In this document: one piece after another, positions 32,365 to 43,817 of the stretch | How positions within the stretch are numbered: the stretch's first letter is position 1 | Layout: every line of letters begins with the position of its first letter | Assembly: GCA_014218235.1 (NCBI GenBank) | Contig: CM024766.1 | Coordinates: forward strand, 46,217,359 to 46,281,358 | Direction of reading: 5' to 3' | DNA from: Colocasia esculenta | Taxonomy: Eukaryota > Streptophyta > Magnoliopsida > Alismatales > Araceae | Length of the DNA stretch: 64,000 bases | The notes under the pieces: model-generated | What the model was told of the DNA's origin: nothing | Databases searched by the model: none | Seen by the model: only the letters and a program-made list of their open reading frames with translations | Translations under genes and position numbers: made by a program

Positions 32365-35300
32365 ATGGCGCGGGATCTAGTGGCGAAGGGGTTCCGGAGC
32401 TGCTGCCGCCGTGGAGGGAGGGCGGGGGCTGTGTGGACCTCGTCGGCACTCCTTATCTACCTCGGCCTCCGCGCTGCCATGGAGAATTCCCGGTCTCCTC
32501 TGCCCGCCGCCGACTTGGGTAAGCTTGTTCTTCTCCATGACTCTAATTCTGGTGATCCATGGAGTCTGCTTCACTCTGTGACAAGAATTGACTTCGATCA
32601 GGGGGTCTCATTCCCCTCCAATCCATTTCGCTTTCCTTTTGTCAAAAATATCAAAGGGCCTTCCTGGGTTTACTGTAGAAATGCTGGTATTCTCCATTAC
32701 TTTGCATAGTTGAAGGGAATTCACTAGGAGTCTGGAACTGAGCTTTGGCCAATCCCTGGTTTGCAGATCATGACATGTCGAACTCGGATCGGCGGGCGGG
32801 GCTGTACGATAAGATGGCTAGAGATCTGGAGGAACATGGCGCGGCGTTCCTCCGGGGAGGAGAGACTTCGCAGTCCCTGTCACTCTCTGATCTCTTCAGC
32901 GTGAATGATGGGGCTATTACTGCTGTACTGAAGGTACGGAGACGATTATTGTTTGTGATTGGGATTCCTTCAGTCTTAATGTTGTGTTCTTTCTGTAGCC
33001 TGCAAACCCTCCTGTACGTGCGAATGTGCTTTACCTCGGCCCAGAATTTGCAGTGCCCATCTCGTAAGTCCTCTGCTTTTCTTTTCTCGCTGTTATGGAT
33101 TGATGTTTCTGTGAAGCTTCCTCACCGTCTCATGTGGTGTTTAACTCTGTATATGGGCATGATATGGTGCCTACAAATTGACATATTTCAGTTCAGAAGG
33201 GCAGTTGGTGATTTTGGGAAATATTGCAGCAACATCTAGTTTAAAATAAAGCATGACATCCAGTGTTGATTATTTCTGAATTATTGAATAAGAATTACTA
33301 TATGTTATTACTTATGCTTATCTTACAGTTATGACACCATAAAACAGCAGATTGGAAGCTTTCATGTATGTGAGTGGTGATGGGTCCGCATTGTGGCCTC
33401 TTAGAAAAGTACTGGAAACATTTATCAATATATTAGTTAGATGATGTGATCATATTTAATTTGAAAAAGGAAATATATAGTCTTTCTATTTGATGCATGT
33501 CCTTTTTCTATGGTGTCAAAGACTCAAAGTTGCCATGGAATTCTAACTCGGATCACCCAAGGAATTGACCAAGAAAAGTTTCTTTTTTAAATTAAAGTGT
33601 ATTTATATTTTTAAGAAATATTTACACAAATATATGAATAACATATATACAGAAACTATTTTTAATATATCCTAGTGGACCAAGATTGGTCAATTCATAA
33701 AAGAATTGGCCGATTCACAGCTGAGTTGGCAATTTCAGGCCAATTTGGGCTGCTTCAGGAACTTTTTTAATTGTCATTTTAATATTTTGAATGCGATCTT
33801 TCTTGATGTGGGGATGGGAATCGGATTGGCCACTGCCTATTCCAAGGTGAATCGACCAATCAAGATCTTGATCGGGTAATTCTGAATTGCATATGGGTTG
33901 CACTTCCTTCCATAATGAAAGGGAAACAACGTGTCTGTCTTTATTCTTTATTTTTTTTACTTACGTGATTATTTCCTGCATAATGAATAGTGACTCAATC
34001 TCCTTGCAGTTAGGTTTTTGTGCTATCATCTTCATTTTTAGTTGCCACTTGTTTATGGAAGCACTAGAACCATAGATTACTTTAGATGGATTGTTCAAGT
34101 GAAATCAAGTTTACCTAGGTATCTATGCTGCTTATTACTTGCATGATTATGTGCTCATTCTTTCTTTATCTGTCTTTTCATGTCATTTGTTCTTTCTTTC
34201 TTGTTTCTGTCCACCACATGCCATCCCACAGATTTTCTTGTGTGTTTTGTTTTCATTTTCAACGTAAATTTCTATATCTGGTTGTAGATAACATGGTAGA
34301 CCTGATTTAAGGGCAGGAAAGAAAATAGTGTACTTGTGCTCAGAACACTTCCCTGTCTATCCTTGTCCTCCAGCAACATTAAAGAACTGAATGATGTATA
34401 TATTCTGATCATGAATCTTTTCCTTATGCAACTGCTTTCAGTTCTCTTATGTACTGCTTATCTATTCACATTCTTCCCCTAATATTTACTGGGTCATAAA
34501 TTCATGGTTTTATGCCCATACTTCAGGGAGGCTGTTAGGGAAATCTTTCTTCCATATTTTGATAAAGGTAAGGTTCTTTTACTTGATTCTTCTTCTTGAT
34601 CTATCATTGGTTGATGATTTACTATGAAGTTCTATCTAATGAGTCAGAAGAAAGTGATTAGGACAGTTGAAAGCTTTCAGCCCAAGCTTGGTATGGTGTC
34701 CAAGCATGAGGGGCTGCCATAAACTACGTCACATGTTTCTTCTATCATTTTCTTTCCCAATGAATTTACACATTGACTTTTTTTCCCATCAAATTGATAG
34801 TTTACCTGCTGTTTTTGACAGCAATTTGGCTCCAAAATACAAGTCTCTACCACTTTAGCATGTTTCATGCTTCACATCATCTGACACCCGTGCATGCATC
34901 AGATGCTGAGGTATGTTGAATGTTTCCATTTCTTATGTTGCTTTTGCATTCTATTGGCTTTTTGTTTCTTATACTTATTTCTAGCTACCAATTCCTTGAG
35001 ATTGAAGTTGAAGCAGAAGCTGTCAGAGCTGTAGCAATTGCTCTTTGTCCTCTGACAATTATCTTGGATAGAGTGGTATTAACTTCAACGGGGGTGCTTC
35101 TAGGATGTTGGCAGGTTGGTCCCAAGTTCTGCTTTTGTTGTTTGTAGTTCACAATGTTTGTTCATTATTGTGAATTTCTTTGCAGTGTTCCATTAACCAA
35201 CTAGATTATGTTTTTAATTCCTAGGTGATATCCGGTTCTGATCCACTAGTCATTCGCACAAGATTGAGAAAGGCACTTCCACGTGCCCCTGAAAAGCAAC

Positions 35301-36454
35301 TTGTATGTAGAATTTACCTACGAACATATATCATTTTTAGTCTTTCAGTTATTAGTCAGTGGACTCTGAACATGTTATAGATATGTGTTGCCTGCTTATC
35401 TAGTTAATCTACATGCATGACATTGATATCTGGAGAGTTACCATTTTAAACATTGCTTTCCCTGTCTATGATACAGTATGATCCTGTTATGCTGCATACT
35501 TCCTTTGCAAGGCTTTTGGGACCTCCTAATATCCCGTTGGAGGTATACACAGATTGAGTACCAAATATTGTTCATCTAAGGCTACTTTTTAGTTATGCGC
35601 TCTAAAAGTAAACAGCAACTTACTCTGCTTATGTGCAAGTTGATGCAGTTAATTTTGGAATTTTTTAAAGTGGATGGTACCACATTGTACTACACCAGAA
35701 ATATACAACTCAATGCCACGTCATTCAATTAAATTAGGAAGTAATCGGAATACTAGTGTCTTTACCCTGGAAATGTGTACATAATGAAGAACACTTTCTA
35801 ATAGTTGTTTTAATGGTCTAACAATCAAATGTCTTCTATCTATGGATTCTTCTAGAGTCACTTGTGTGCAGTGTAATAATTAAGAGACCTTTAGGGTGAC
35901 TTGGAAACTTGGTTAGAAATACTTTCAAAGAGAATTCTTGTTTTCCTAGAAGTAACAACTTAACAATGTTTCACAAGTGATGCATTTGCTTTGTTTCTTA
36001 GTGTGTTCTCTACTTTCAGGAGAAGACAAGTTCAGTTGATCAGCTCCAATTCTTCCATGAGTTGGTTGTGCGCATTAACGAGAGGATCCACGGCTTTAAG
36101 GTGAGTTCCTCTTATTAATTGCTGCTTCCTCTCACACTTAGGTTATGACCAAACTTAGTCCTCTTCAACCTTATTAGATTTCTGAAATCAGAACTGTTTT
36201 CATTCTATGCTTATTCTACTGGTATTTTATGCACATGACATATATTCCTAGGCTATTACATGTTGCCTTAGTAGATTTAGCTTCTTTATTCATGCCTCCG
36301 GTTTCTAGAAGTAACTAATTGTAGTGTGTTCCTTATTTAGGCATCGGTATCAGAATTGTGGTTTGTAGAGGAATTTGATGTACTAGCACTAGCTTTGAAT
36401 GGTAGAACGAGAACCCACAGATTCAACCTTGACTGCTTGGGGCACAACAGGTAG
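32365..36454 (+). CDS. 2H phosphoesterase-like protein (RNA ligase/cyclic nucleotide phosphodiesterase family), 10 exons
   Basis: Exons: 32365-32518, 32767-32933, 32999-33063, 34527-34567, 34822-34910, 35001-35114, 35225-35302, 35477-35542, 36020-36100 and 36341-36454. They sum to 969 nt, i.e. 322 residues plus TAG, all with GT-AG introns and one continuous frame. The first in-frame ATG follows an in-frame TAA (32314) and has purine -3 and G +4. Residues 1-51 are Arg-rich, then hydrophobic (VWTSSALLIYLGLRA), a possible signal anchor or organelle-targeting segment. Two H-x-S-h motifs, HFSM (H153) and HTSF (H243), lie 90 residues apart; this is the catalytic pair of the 2H superfamily, which acts on cyclic phosphates or RNA ends. 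Conserved-looking blocks are LYLGPEFAVP, DRVVLTSTGVLLG and HTSFARLLG. The exon 6 acceptor (CCTTGAG at 35000) is chosen because the nearer TTTCTAG breaks the frame. Substrate unknown. It is the only cellular gene in the window. Confidence 0.83.
33064..34526 (+). other. Large intron 3 of the phosphoesterase gene
   Basis: 1463 bp, from GTAAGTCC to CATACTTCAG. It is AT-rich with no coding signal; short open frames inside it are noise. A small cluster of diverged words related to CCAATTGGCC/GAATTGG occurs at 33540-33860, with no clear repeat structure. Confidence 0.7.
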
Positions 36455-36888
36455 AAGAGGTTTACAACCTGTGACTCAGGTTTTCATTGTTTAATAGTGA
36501 TGTTGCCCATCTGTGTATTATATGTTAACGGTAATACTTGTATATTGTGTTACAAATGTTGTTATTGATTTATGAAAAGTTGTCCTACACGCAATTTTTA
36601 TGTTGAAACTTGAAAGTGGCTGTATGATGCGCGTTCTTGCTAGTGATCGCACGTACATTTTCTACACCATCCACATCATTTGATTGGATGATTCTTATTA
36701 AATATGTAATTACAAATAGTATATGAAAAAATATATTTGATATTAGCTCCTTGTGAAGGGAGAAAGATTATGGTAAAAACATGTATGATACAGTTTATGG
36801 TTCCTGCTTTTACTGGTCCTTTAACCCAAAACCCTCCTGTATTAGGATCTGGTTGGATCATTGAGACCCAACATTCGTTGGGAGCATG
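36455..36888. other. 3' flank of the phosphoesterase gene
   Basis: Probably 3' UTR for the first ~150 bp (T- and A-rich, several TGTAT/ATTTATGAAAA words that could serve polyadenylation), then intergenic DNA. No gene seen. Confidence 0.4.
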
Positions 36889-37590
36889 TGTTAGTTAAAA
36901 CATTACCTGTAATATTACTTGTTAATCTCCGCATTTTAATCATGCTCTAATTATCTTAGTTTTGATGATGACAAATTATAATGATTTTCATATTATTGAC
37001 AAAAAGCTATTTGTTGCCTAAATGTATTTATATTTAATTATTCACTAATGGCAGAAAGAATACTTAATGACCAAAAGAGTTTTACAAATATTACTATTTT
37101 ATCCGTTGAAATACTGCTTCGAACAGCACACAAGCAAACAGAGTAAAATCAGCTAAGTTTAAGATCGACTATAATATATGTTGTTTTGAAGTCGAAGTCA
37201 AAATTCGACTGAAGTATAAGTTTCTTCAGCAGTCAAAGTTCAACTCCGACTAAAACAGACTTATGATATAAGTTGAGGTTGAACTTTAACTTGATTCACT
37301 AGTCAAAGTCTAACTCCAATTGAAGTAGATTCGTTTTATGAGTTGAAGTCTCACTTCGACTGATATACTTTCTTAGCAATCGATGTTCACTTCAATTGAA
37401 GAAGAAGCTTCACAGAAGTTGAACCTTAAGTCGATGTTTATTTCAACTTATGTTGTGACTTTCTTCTAAAGTCGAACTTCTAGTCGAAGTTAATCTGTTT
37501 AGTTGTATATTTGTATTAGTCAAAGATTAATTACTATTTCTTGAATATTTGTTTAGCGATAGACTTATTTCGTACTATTTTTGTAGAGGG
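36889..37590 (+). repeat. Probable + strand SIRE-type solo LTR, left part
   Basis: Starts TGTTAGTTAAAACATT and has the TTTTGATGATGACAAAT stretch common near the start of SIRE-type LTRs. It contains an array of AGTCGAAGTT/AACTTCGACT motifs (37140-37490). It seems to resume at about 40231 after an insertion. Boundaries are approximate and no clean target duplication was found. Confidence 0.45.
37140..37490. repeat. GTCGAAGT/ACTTCGAC motif array
   Basis: A dozen or so copies of AGTCGAAGT, AGTTCGACT and relatives occur in both orientations, mostly spaced 25-45 bp apart, in the U3 side of the + strand LTR. Confidence 0.65.
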
Positions 37591-38089
37591 GGATTTCCGT
37601 CATGAGGGCCCAAGAAGCCCAAAATAGGCCTAAAAGGACCTATGGTGTCCCAAATAAAGTGACGACCTGGTCTCCTGATCGGTAGCCCCCAGTCCTCACC
37701 CCATGCTTGAGAACCATCCTCTCAGTCGGGGGCTACTCAAACAAGAGAGGTCTTTGTTGGATCGGATAGGTGGATAATGGCAAAGCTAGAAGGGGGGGTT
37801 GAATAGATTTGCAGCGGAAACTAAAGTAATTTAAAGATTACTTCGAATTAAGATATTTATTCAAATGAAACCTCACTGAACAGATGCAATATGTGTGATT
37901 AGTGTGTGTGAGCAAATCAATTAGTAGTGTGAGCGAAATCCCTATGCATACATCTAGCGCAATACAAAGTCAAACCACAATTCAAACCACTACAAAGAGG
38001 ATTTTTAGGTGGTTCAGAAATCACCTCCAGTGACTCCTACGTCCACCCCTCACATAGTGAGGCCACACTACTCAAAACCTTGAGTACAT

Positions 38090-38310
38090 CACACACTGGA
38101 GCACGACGACTCCAAAACACCCTTGAGCACGACGACTCAAGAAACAACCGGAGCACGACGACTCCAAACCCTTTGAGTACAATGACTCAAAGAAAACCCA
38201 GGAGATAGGTACGACGACCTACTCCACAAACCACTTATGAGTACGACGACTCACAAGCACTTGAGCACAACGACTCAAAACCGGAGCACTACGGCTCCAA
38301 ACCTTTGGAC
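38090..38310. repeat. GAGCACGACGACTC repeats in the solo LTR leader
   Basis: Repeated short words of the form (T/G)GAGCACGACGACTCAA recur every 30-45 bp, about seven to eight times. They lie in the R/U5 side of the solo LTR. Confidence 0.7.
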
Positions 38311-38865
38311 CACGAAAGATCCAAGTTCTGCTAGAATAAGCTCAATTAGAGAATAGATCCTCTAGCCCGATCTATCTCAATACAATGATAAAAATAGAAC
38401 TAACAGAATTAAGTGATCTGTGTAGAACACATACATAGATCACACAATGAAAAACTGAATGAACACTCCAAGAAAATAAATGAAATAGATGTGACTTGGA
38501 TGTTCCTTGATGAAGAAGACTTGCAAAAGTTTGGATTGAAGATTTTTGAAGGAATTCGTTGGAGATCTTCTTCAATCCACGATGCTCTGCTTCAGTGGCA
38601 TCCGGATTTCCAGTTCTTCTTCTTCCTTTGCTGCTCTTCTGCTCCTCAATCTGATGGCGCTGCTCTGCTCCCTTTCTGGATGCAGATACTTTATCCTCTC
38701 TCCTCTTCTCTTCTCTTCTTATTCACGTTCTCCTTCCAAACATCACAGCTCTGCTCCCTTTCTGGACGCAGGCTCCCTTTTCCCCTTTCTGCAACCGCCA
38801 CACCCTTTTCTGGAGATGTCTGGTCTCTCTTTTCGTGGGATGCCTTTGGAGTATAAGAAATATGA

Positions 38866-38877
38866 GTATTTATAGCC
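38866..38877 (-). promoter_or_regulatory. LTR TATA box (solo LTR)
   Basis: Minus strand GGCTATAAATAC, about 110 bp downstream of the GTGTCGACAC array. Confidence 0.55.
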
Positions 38878-38982
38878 TCATATGTCCATAAGGTGCCTTG
38901 GGGTGCGTGGGCACAAAAATCTAGGTCAAATCCCTTGATTCCTAAGCAGCCACGTGTCCAAAAAATTCTCATTTTTTAACTT

Positions 38983-39205
38983 TAGTCGAAGTGTGTCGAG
39001 ACACAGGCAGACTGTGTCGACACTACAGGCATTGTCTTCAAACTGGGCTTCTGGGACAGTGATCTAGTGTCGACACCACATGACACTGTGTCGACACCAC
39101 AGGCAGACTGTGTCGACACCACTGGCTACTACTTCAGAACATACTTCTGGGACAGTCATCTAGTGTCGACACCACAGGTGGACTGTGTCGATACCACTGT
39201 GACAA
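38983..39205 (-). repeat. GTGTCGACAC motif array
   Basis: At least six copies of the perfect palindrome GTGTCGACAC or one-base variants are present, often within CACAGGCAGACTGTGTCGAC-like longer units. They lie upstream of the solo LTR's TATA box. Confidence 0.8.
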
Positions 39206-39386
39206 ATTTGTGTAAACCTGAAAATATAAAGTGTAAACCATTAATACAAGATATTATCGTTAAAATGTGAGATATTAAACATCAAAAATATGTTGTTTAA
39301 GCATTGTTGTGATATGTATAAAATGTATAACATGTTCAATTAGTCATCATTTTAATATGTACAAAGTGTACAAAATGTCATCATCA

Positions 39387-40230
39387 AAATCAAATTATGA
39401 GTGATGTCAATTAGTCATGATTAAAGTCATCATTAAAAGGTTTCAAATACACACTCAACCCAACAGTTTCAACCGAAGGGTTAGGGACAACACCCCTTAG
39501 GCAACACCATAGGCCTTCGGGGCCACCTTGTGAGGCAAAGGTGAGCAAAAGTTTGGGCGACCCTTCAAATCCCTTGGATCCCCCAACTTGGACCATTGGG
39601 CTCCTGACCCTGAGGCACTTGAGGGTCCCACGGTGTTGTGAATCGGGATGGAGTAATGCCCAAGTCCCTAGGCAACGACACCCCCTGAGGAGAGATTCGT
39701 GGCGAGAAATTAAGGTGATGTGACACCTTGACAGCCTAAATTTGGCATTTCTCTCCACTAGGATCTACCCCTAAAAAAATTTATCATTATACATCATTAC
39801 ACTGGGACCATATGAGAGAGAAAGACCCCTGTGTCAGATGCCCTACCTGAGGAAGGACATCCATCACCTCCCTCCTATGTCTCCTATTGGCTCACCCCAA
39901 GAGGCACGTGGACCAATAAAGGAGGATGTGTCCCTATAAAAGACGAGGTGGACTCTTCAAGAAAGATAAGCTCTAAACACAATAGAGGGAGTTAATCATC
40001 TTTGGTGACTAGCAGTCTTGAGCCGTCTAGTAGCCTGCTCTTTGTGTCTATTATAGTCTCTAACTTGAGCATCAGAGAGGGACTCCCTAGGAAATATTCC
40101 TTGGACCCTTTTCAGACCTTGTCTTCCATCTTATAGGGAAGAGAGACCCTCAACGAACACATGATCCTCCATCGTCAGAAGCTTATCTGATGGTTGATCG
40201 CAAAGGCCCAGGATCGCCTCTGTTTAATTT
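39387..40230 (+). other. Unidentified LTR-like segment with a core promoter
   Basis: It holds a CCAAT-like GACCAATAAA (39911-39920) and a TATA box CCCTATAAAAGA (39932-39943) followed by leader-like DNA. With 37591-37754 it appears to flank the solo LTR. It may be a solo LTR or non-autonomous element inserted into the + strand SIRE-type LTR. No coding signal; the 115-codon minus-strand frame at 39411-39758 has no recognisable features. Confidence 0.35.
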
Positions 40231-42020
40231 TCATATAAGGAAATGTTATGACTTATTTACTTCATAAATGCTTGATAAATTTTTTGAGGAGACTATGCTT
40301 TGTACGAATGAAATTCTGTTCACATTAAAGCATTATCTACATAACTAATGTTTTTGAGAATGATAAATTGAAATGTTTTTTAATATGCTTTTATCATTCA
40401 GAAACTCAGTCATATTATCGAAGATAAGATTATTTTAAATAAAATCTTTCTATATATGTGTATTTAATGCTCTGAAATGTTACTTAAGGAGCAGATGACG
40501 CAAATGTACCTTTAAACGACACAAACGCCAATAATCTATTATCTTAACCCTTCACAATTGAATATTAATGAAAATGTACAGACATCTATGTAGAAAGGCT
40601 TTATGTAGACTTTCTTATGTATTTCTATTATCTATTGAGTAATATCCTTTGTCCTGACCCAGGATATCGTGCGGGAAAGAAATTTTTTCGTATCTATTTT
40701 GCATGCAGGTCATTTAATGCACTAAACAACACTAGTATGTAAGACACCAGCAATAAAAGAAAATGATCGTTAGATTCAAATTTAAAGACTTTACACACAA
40801 AAAATTCAAACGTCTATATTTAAATGGTCAAATATTGAACATCCTGTAGAAGAAATTGAAACTTATATATGGGAGAGTCGAAGCCAAGTGAACAAGAACT
40901 TTTTCATGCTCTGAACCGTTGAAGATTTCTCAAAGCACTCTGACTTTCACTCAAATGTTTCTTCTCCAAGCCTTGTGGACTTGAGCGTCTTTAGAGGATC
41001 TTGAGAGTTCACCCAGATAGAGAGAGTCTAGTATAATTAGATAACTTTTTCATCTCTTTTCGAGTGCTTAATTGAAGTCAGACTTAGTGATTATTGCTAT
41101 ATTATTACCTGACTCAATGTGTTTTTAGAGCACTCCTTCCTCTCTAATCTAGTGTTCATCTATAGAACTTGCGGGGGTTAGTACCCTTTCCGTGTACCTC
41201 TTTGAAAAGGAAGGTTTATTGGGAGCAAGCGTGTGTATTCCTCTCTAGTAGGAGTGTTCATTATTTAGTTCAAATTGAAAAATCAAACCGAACCGAGTGA
41301 TTCGATTTGGTTTAGTTCGGTTTGAATATGGAAAGAATTTGATTTGATTTCAAATCAAATTGAAAAAGAAAATTCAGTTTATAAGCTCTATAAATCAAAC
41401 CAAACCGATTAAATAGAATTACGATAATAAATTTTAATTTGTATATATCTATCAAGTTTATTTAATATATTTACGTAAAAATACATATTATGGAGGGTAA
41501 TATGAACATCAATATTTAATGCTTCATTTCAAATCTTATTTGATAGTGATTTATTAGAAAAATAAGTGATTAAAATCTTATTTAAGACTAAGAGAATCTA
41601 AAAACCCATTTATTTTCAAGTTAAACCGAACCAAACCAAATTTCTTTTGGTTTGAATTTGGTTTCAAGAGACTTCGGTTTGGTTTAGTTTCTTAAAAATT
41701 TCTATAAACCAAACCAAATCAAACCAAAATAGAACACCCTTACTCTATGGTGTAGGGAAGATCGAGTTGGCTCAATGTTTGTAACTTTTGGTTAGGTTGG
41801 TTGAAATTCTAAGTGGTATCTTAAGGATTGAATTTAAAAGTCCTACTAGAAAAGAGATTTGAATTAGGATAAATCATTTGTTTCTGATCATATATGTTTA
41901 CTTTTACATATTTAAATTCTTACGTATAATTTTATAACCACTAACCAAACAATTTTTAGTGTTCGTTATCCTCTGTCTCATTATACCCCCTCTCTAGGGT
42001 GAGAGGTCATACGATCCATC
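40231..42020 (+). repeat. Probable + strand SIRE-type solo LTR, right part
   Basis: Continues from 37590. It has a TATA box at 40862-40873 (CTTATATATGGG), then the leader with CGGGGGTTAGTACC and GGGAGCAAGCG. It ends in TACCCCCTCTCTAGGGTGAGAGG, matching (on this strand) the CACCCCCCTCTGGG ends of the copia A and B LTRs. A MITE (41249-41742) sits inside it. Confidence 0.45.
41249..41742. mobile_element. hAT-like MITE
   Basis: 494 bp, with terminal inverted repeats TAGGAGTGTTCA at the left and TAAGGGTGTTCT (reverse complement of the right end). Inside are inverted-repeat arms of the ACCGAACC/GGTTTGGTTTAGTT type. Flanks CTCTCTAG (41241-41248) and CTCTATGG (41743-41750) match at 6 of 8, as for an aged 8-bp hAT target duplication. 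It encodes nothing and needs a transposase supplied elsewhere. Confidence 0.7.
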
Positions 42021-42830
42021 AACATTATCCAAGTTTCCAGAAGAAGTCGGTTAGTTGCAAATAAGAGAAAGTATTACCAACGTGAGGGATGTCAATTTGG
42101 AGCGGGTCCTTATATCGATTCGGAGCTACTACTCTTTTGGAGCTACTAGACTCTTCGATTATCAAATGGCATTTAATTGCAAATATCTTTTGAATCAACT
42201 TTAACGGAACCAGGTTTTGTATAGGACGGTACGGTATCATCTTATACCGCTCTGATTCAAACCACAAATTTTTAATTTTTTATAATAAAAAATAAATATT
42301 ATTTATGTTGGAACATATCATGGATCCAAAAATTCTTAACATGGTCCGGTCCGCGGCAGTCCGTTTAAATCTTTTTTTTTCTTTTCTCTCTCACATCCGG
42401 TATATTTAAGGAGTCTAAATAATATCTAATTGAAATAAAATTTCAAACATAAGTTAATTAAGAGATGATATAAATTATAATAATTTTAGTTTAATTTTTT
42501 AAGTAAAAATTGTCCCTAAAATTATTAGGTCGACTTAATCTTAACATCTATGTATCAATAATTTATGATATTTATATTTTTATAATTAGTATATTTTTCT
42601 GATAATTATGATGACTCAGATTTGACTTTATTTTCAGAACAGAATATCGTCTCCTTGAAGTACAAACAATCAAAGATAGTAAAAGAATTATATTGATAAT
42701 ATTAAAATATTCTAAAATTAAAGATAATTATATTTTATATAAGTGGTCATGTCTTACGTATAATTTACTATCTCTTTTAATTTTTTGTGTCATATTAGTA
42801 TTTTATGTCGTCCCGTCAGAGTTCACGCAT
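42021..42830. other. AT-rich intergenic DNA
   Basis: No convincing gene, RNA or transposon signal. The open frames at 42025-42267 (minus) and 42693-42884 (plus) are short and featureless. Confidence 0.4.
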
Positions 42831-42899
42831 GCTACCGAGGATGGTCAAGATCACGGTACTCCACTAAACATAGTAAAAAAGTAGAGAGCAGATGACAAA

Positions 42900-43320
42900 G
42901 GATGACACATAGATCCTGTAGACAGTGGCGACTATCAAGAGATTGTATCCGATTTTGAGAGACTAAACACATATGATGACACAACATCTGAAGCTGTTAG
43001 TGAAGGTCATAGCTTCTTTTCAAGACATACACAGCTGGATCCATATGTACAACATCATGGGTATGGTGTCTATTATGCCTCTAGATACCAGTATGATAAT
43101 GATGGTTTGTACATGTAAGTTCTAATTGTTCCACCATCAGGGCCTATAATAGTACGTCAAGGAACACACCAATATATAAAATATTAGCGTATATATCAAG
43201 ACATATATGAAAATTACATGTCTTATGCTAATTATTTGAACTTTTTGGAGACCGCATATAATGTGAGGTTGTTCGAAGATGGAAGTTGTTGGCCCTTTTG
43301 GTACGGCAGTAAGCTAACCT
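42900..43320 (+). pseudogene. Decayed coding fragment, unrecognised family
   Basis: A frame free of stops runs from just after a TGA near 42902 to TAA at about 43118 (DPVDSGDYQEIVSDFERL..., QLDPYVQHHGYGVYYAS...). After a shift it resumes as VPPSGPIIVRQGTHQYI and, past one stop, YENYMSYANYLNFLETAYN. The composition (many Tyr, Asp, Gly and aromatic residues) looks like a real protein rather than chance. I do not recognise the family. It may be an exon remnant of a host gene or of a transposon-borne protein; the copia-like DNA nearby favours the latter weakly. Confidence 0.4.
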
Positions 43321-43788
43321 AGGGGAGGTGAATAGGTTTTTCTGAAATCTGAAATAGAAACTTAGCCACACTTTGATAATGGGTTGGGGTAAGGGATAAC
43401 TCCAACCTCTGACTAAAGTTATTCAAGGTTAACTCAATTTTTAATTTATTTTCTTATGAACTCACTTGAAGTAAAGTGAGTTAACTTACTTTTTGTTGAG
43501 TGCTTTGGTAATATAAAATGAGTTAACTATATGCACATCTTGCAAAAATACCCCAACTACCCTTTTACCGTACAAAATCTTTTTCTGGCAGACGCAGGCA
43601 GCAAACCCAGTTGTTGGAGGGTGCTGGCGCCAAAACCAATTGTTGGACGGCGCCACAATATGTTGCTGTTGCTGGGCGGTGGCGCCAAAACGGGTTCTTA
43701 AACCCAACCCCATTTTGCAAACGCCAAAAATAGGTTCTCAAACCCAACCTGTTGCTGTTGCTGGGCGTTGTTGCTGGGTGCACATGTA
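43321..43788. other. Spacer with an imperfect direct repeat
   Basis: It begins with CTAGGGGAGGTGAATAGGTTTTT, which resembles the conserved terminal block of SIRE-type LTRs. It also holds two diverged copies of a segment built on GTTGCTGTTGCTGGGCG followed by CCAAAA..GGTTCT.AAACCCAACC. No gene seen. Confidence 0.4.
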
Positions 43789-43817
43789 TTGTCGAAGAGA
43801 CTCGCTCTGATACCACT
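43789..43817 (-). other. Extra primer binding site outside copia B's left LTR
   Basis: TGTCGAAGAGACTCGCTCTGATACCACTT-type sequence (coding-strand TGGTATCAGAGC at 43804-43815) is the leader that should lie inside a 5' LTR. Here it lies on the outer side of the 3' LTR of copia B. About 29 bp match the leaders at 17687-17715 and 54835-54863; the match then ends. Confidence 0.8.

Larger units (their letters stand above)
37755..39386 (-). repeat. Solo SIRE-type LTR (minus strand)
   Basis: Begins near TGTTGGATCGG. It has the AGAAGGGGGGGTTGAATAG block and TCCTACGTCCA box (38035-38045), a repetitive leader with GAGCACGACGACTC words (38090-38300) and a TATA box at 38866-38877. Next comes a GTGTCGACAC array (38983-39205), and the LTR ends near TCATCATCA. 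No gag or pol flanks it, so it is a solo LTR. Its ends are not proven by a target duplication. Confidence 0.6.

Noticed and set aside
34988..35000. Acceptor TTTCTAG at 34984 for exon 6 of the phosphoesterase gene
   Set aside because: It would put the frame into immediate stops given the clear exon 5 end; the acceptor CCTTGAG at 35000 keeps the frame and fits the conserved coding block.
36866..36883. Inverted repeat CCCAAC...GTTGGG just before the + strand LTR
   Set aside because: Too short to support a terminator, RNA or TIR call.
39411..39758. 115-codon minus-strand frame
   Set aside because: No start context, no recognisable motif, and it lies in a presumed LTR-like segment.
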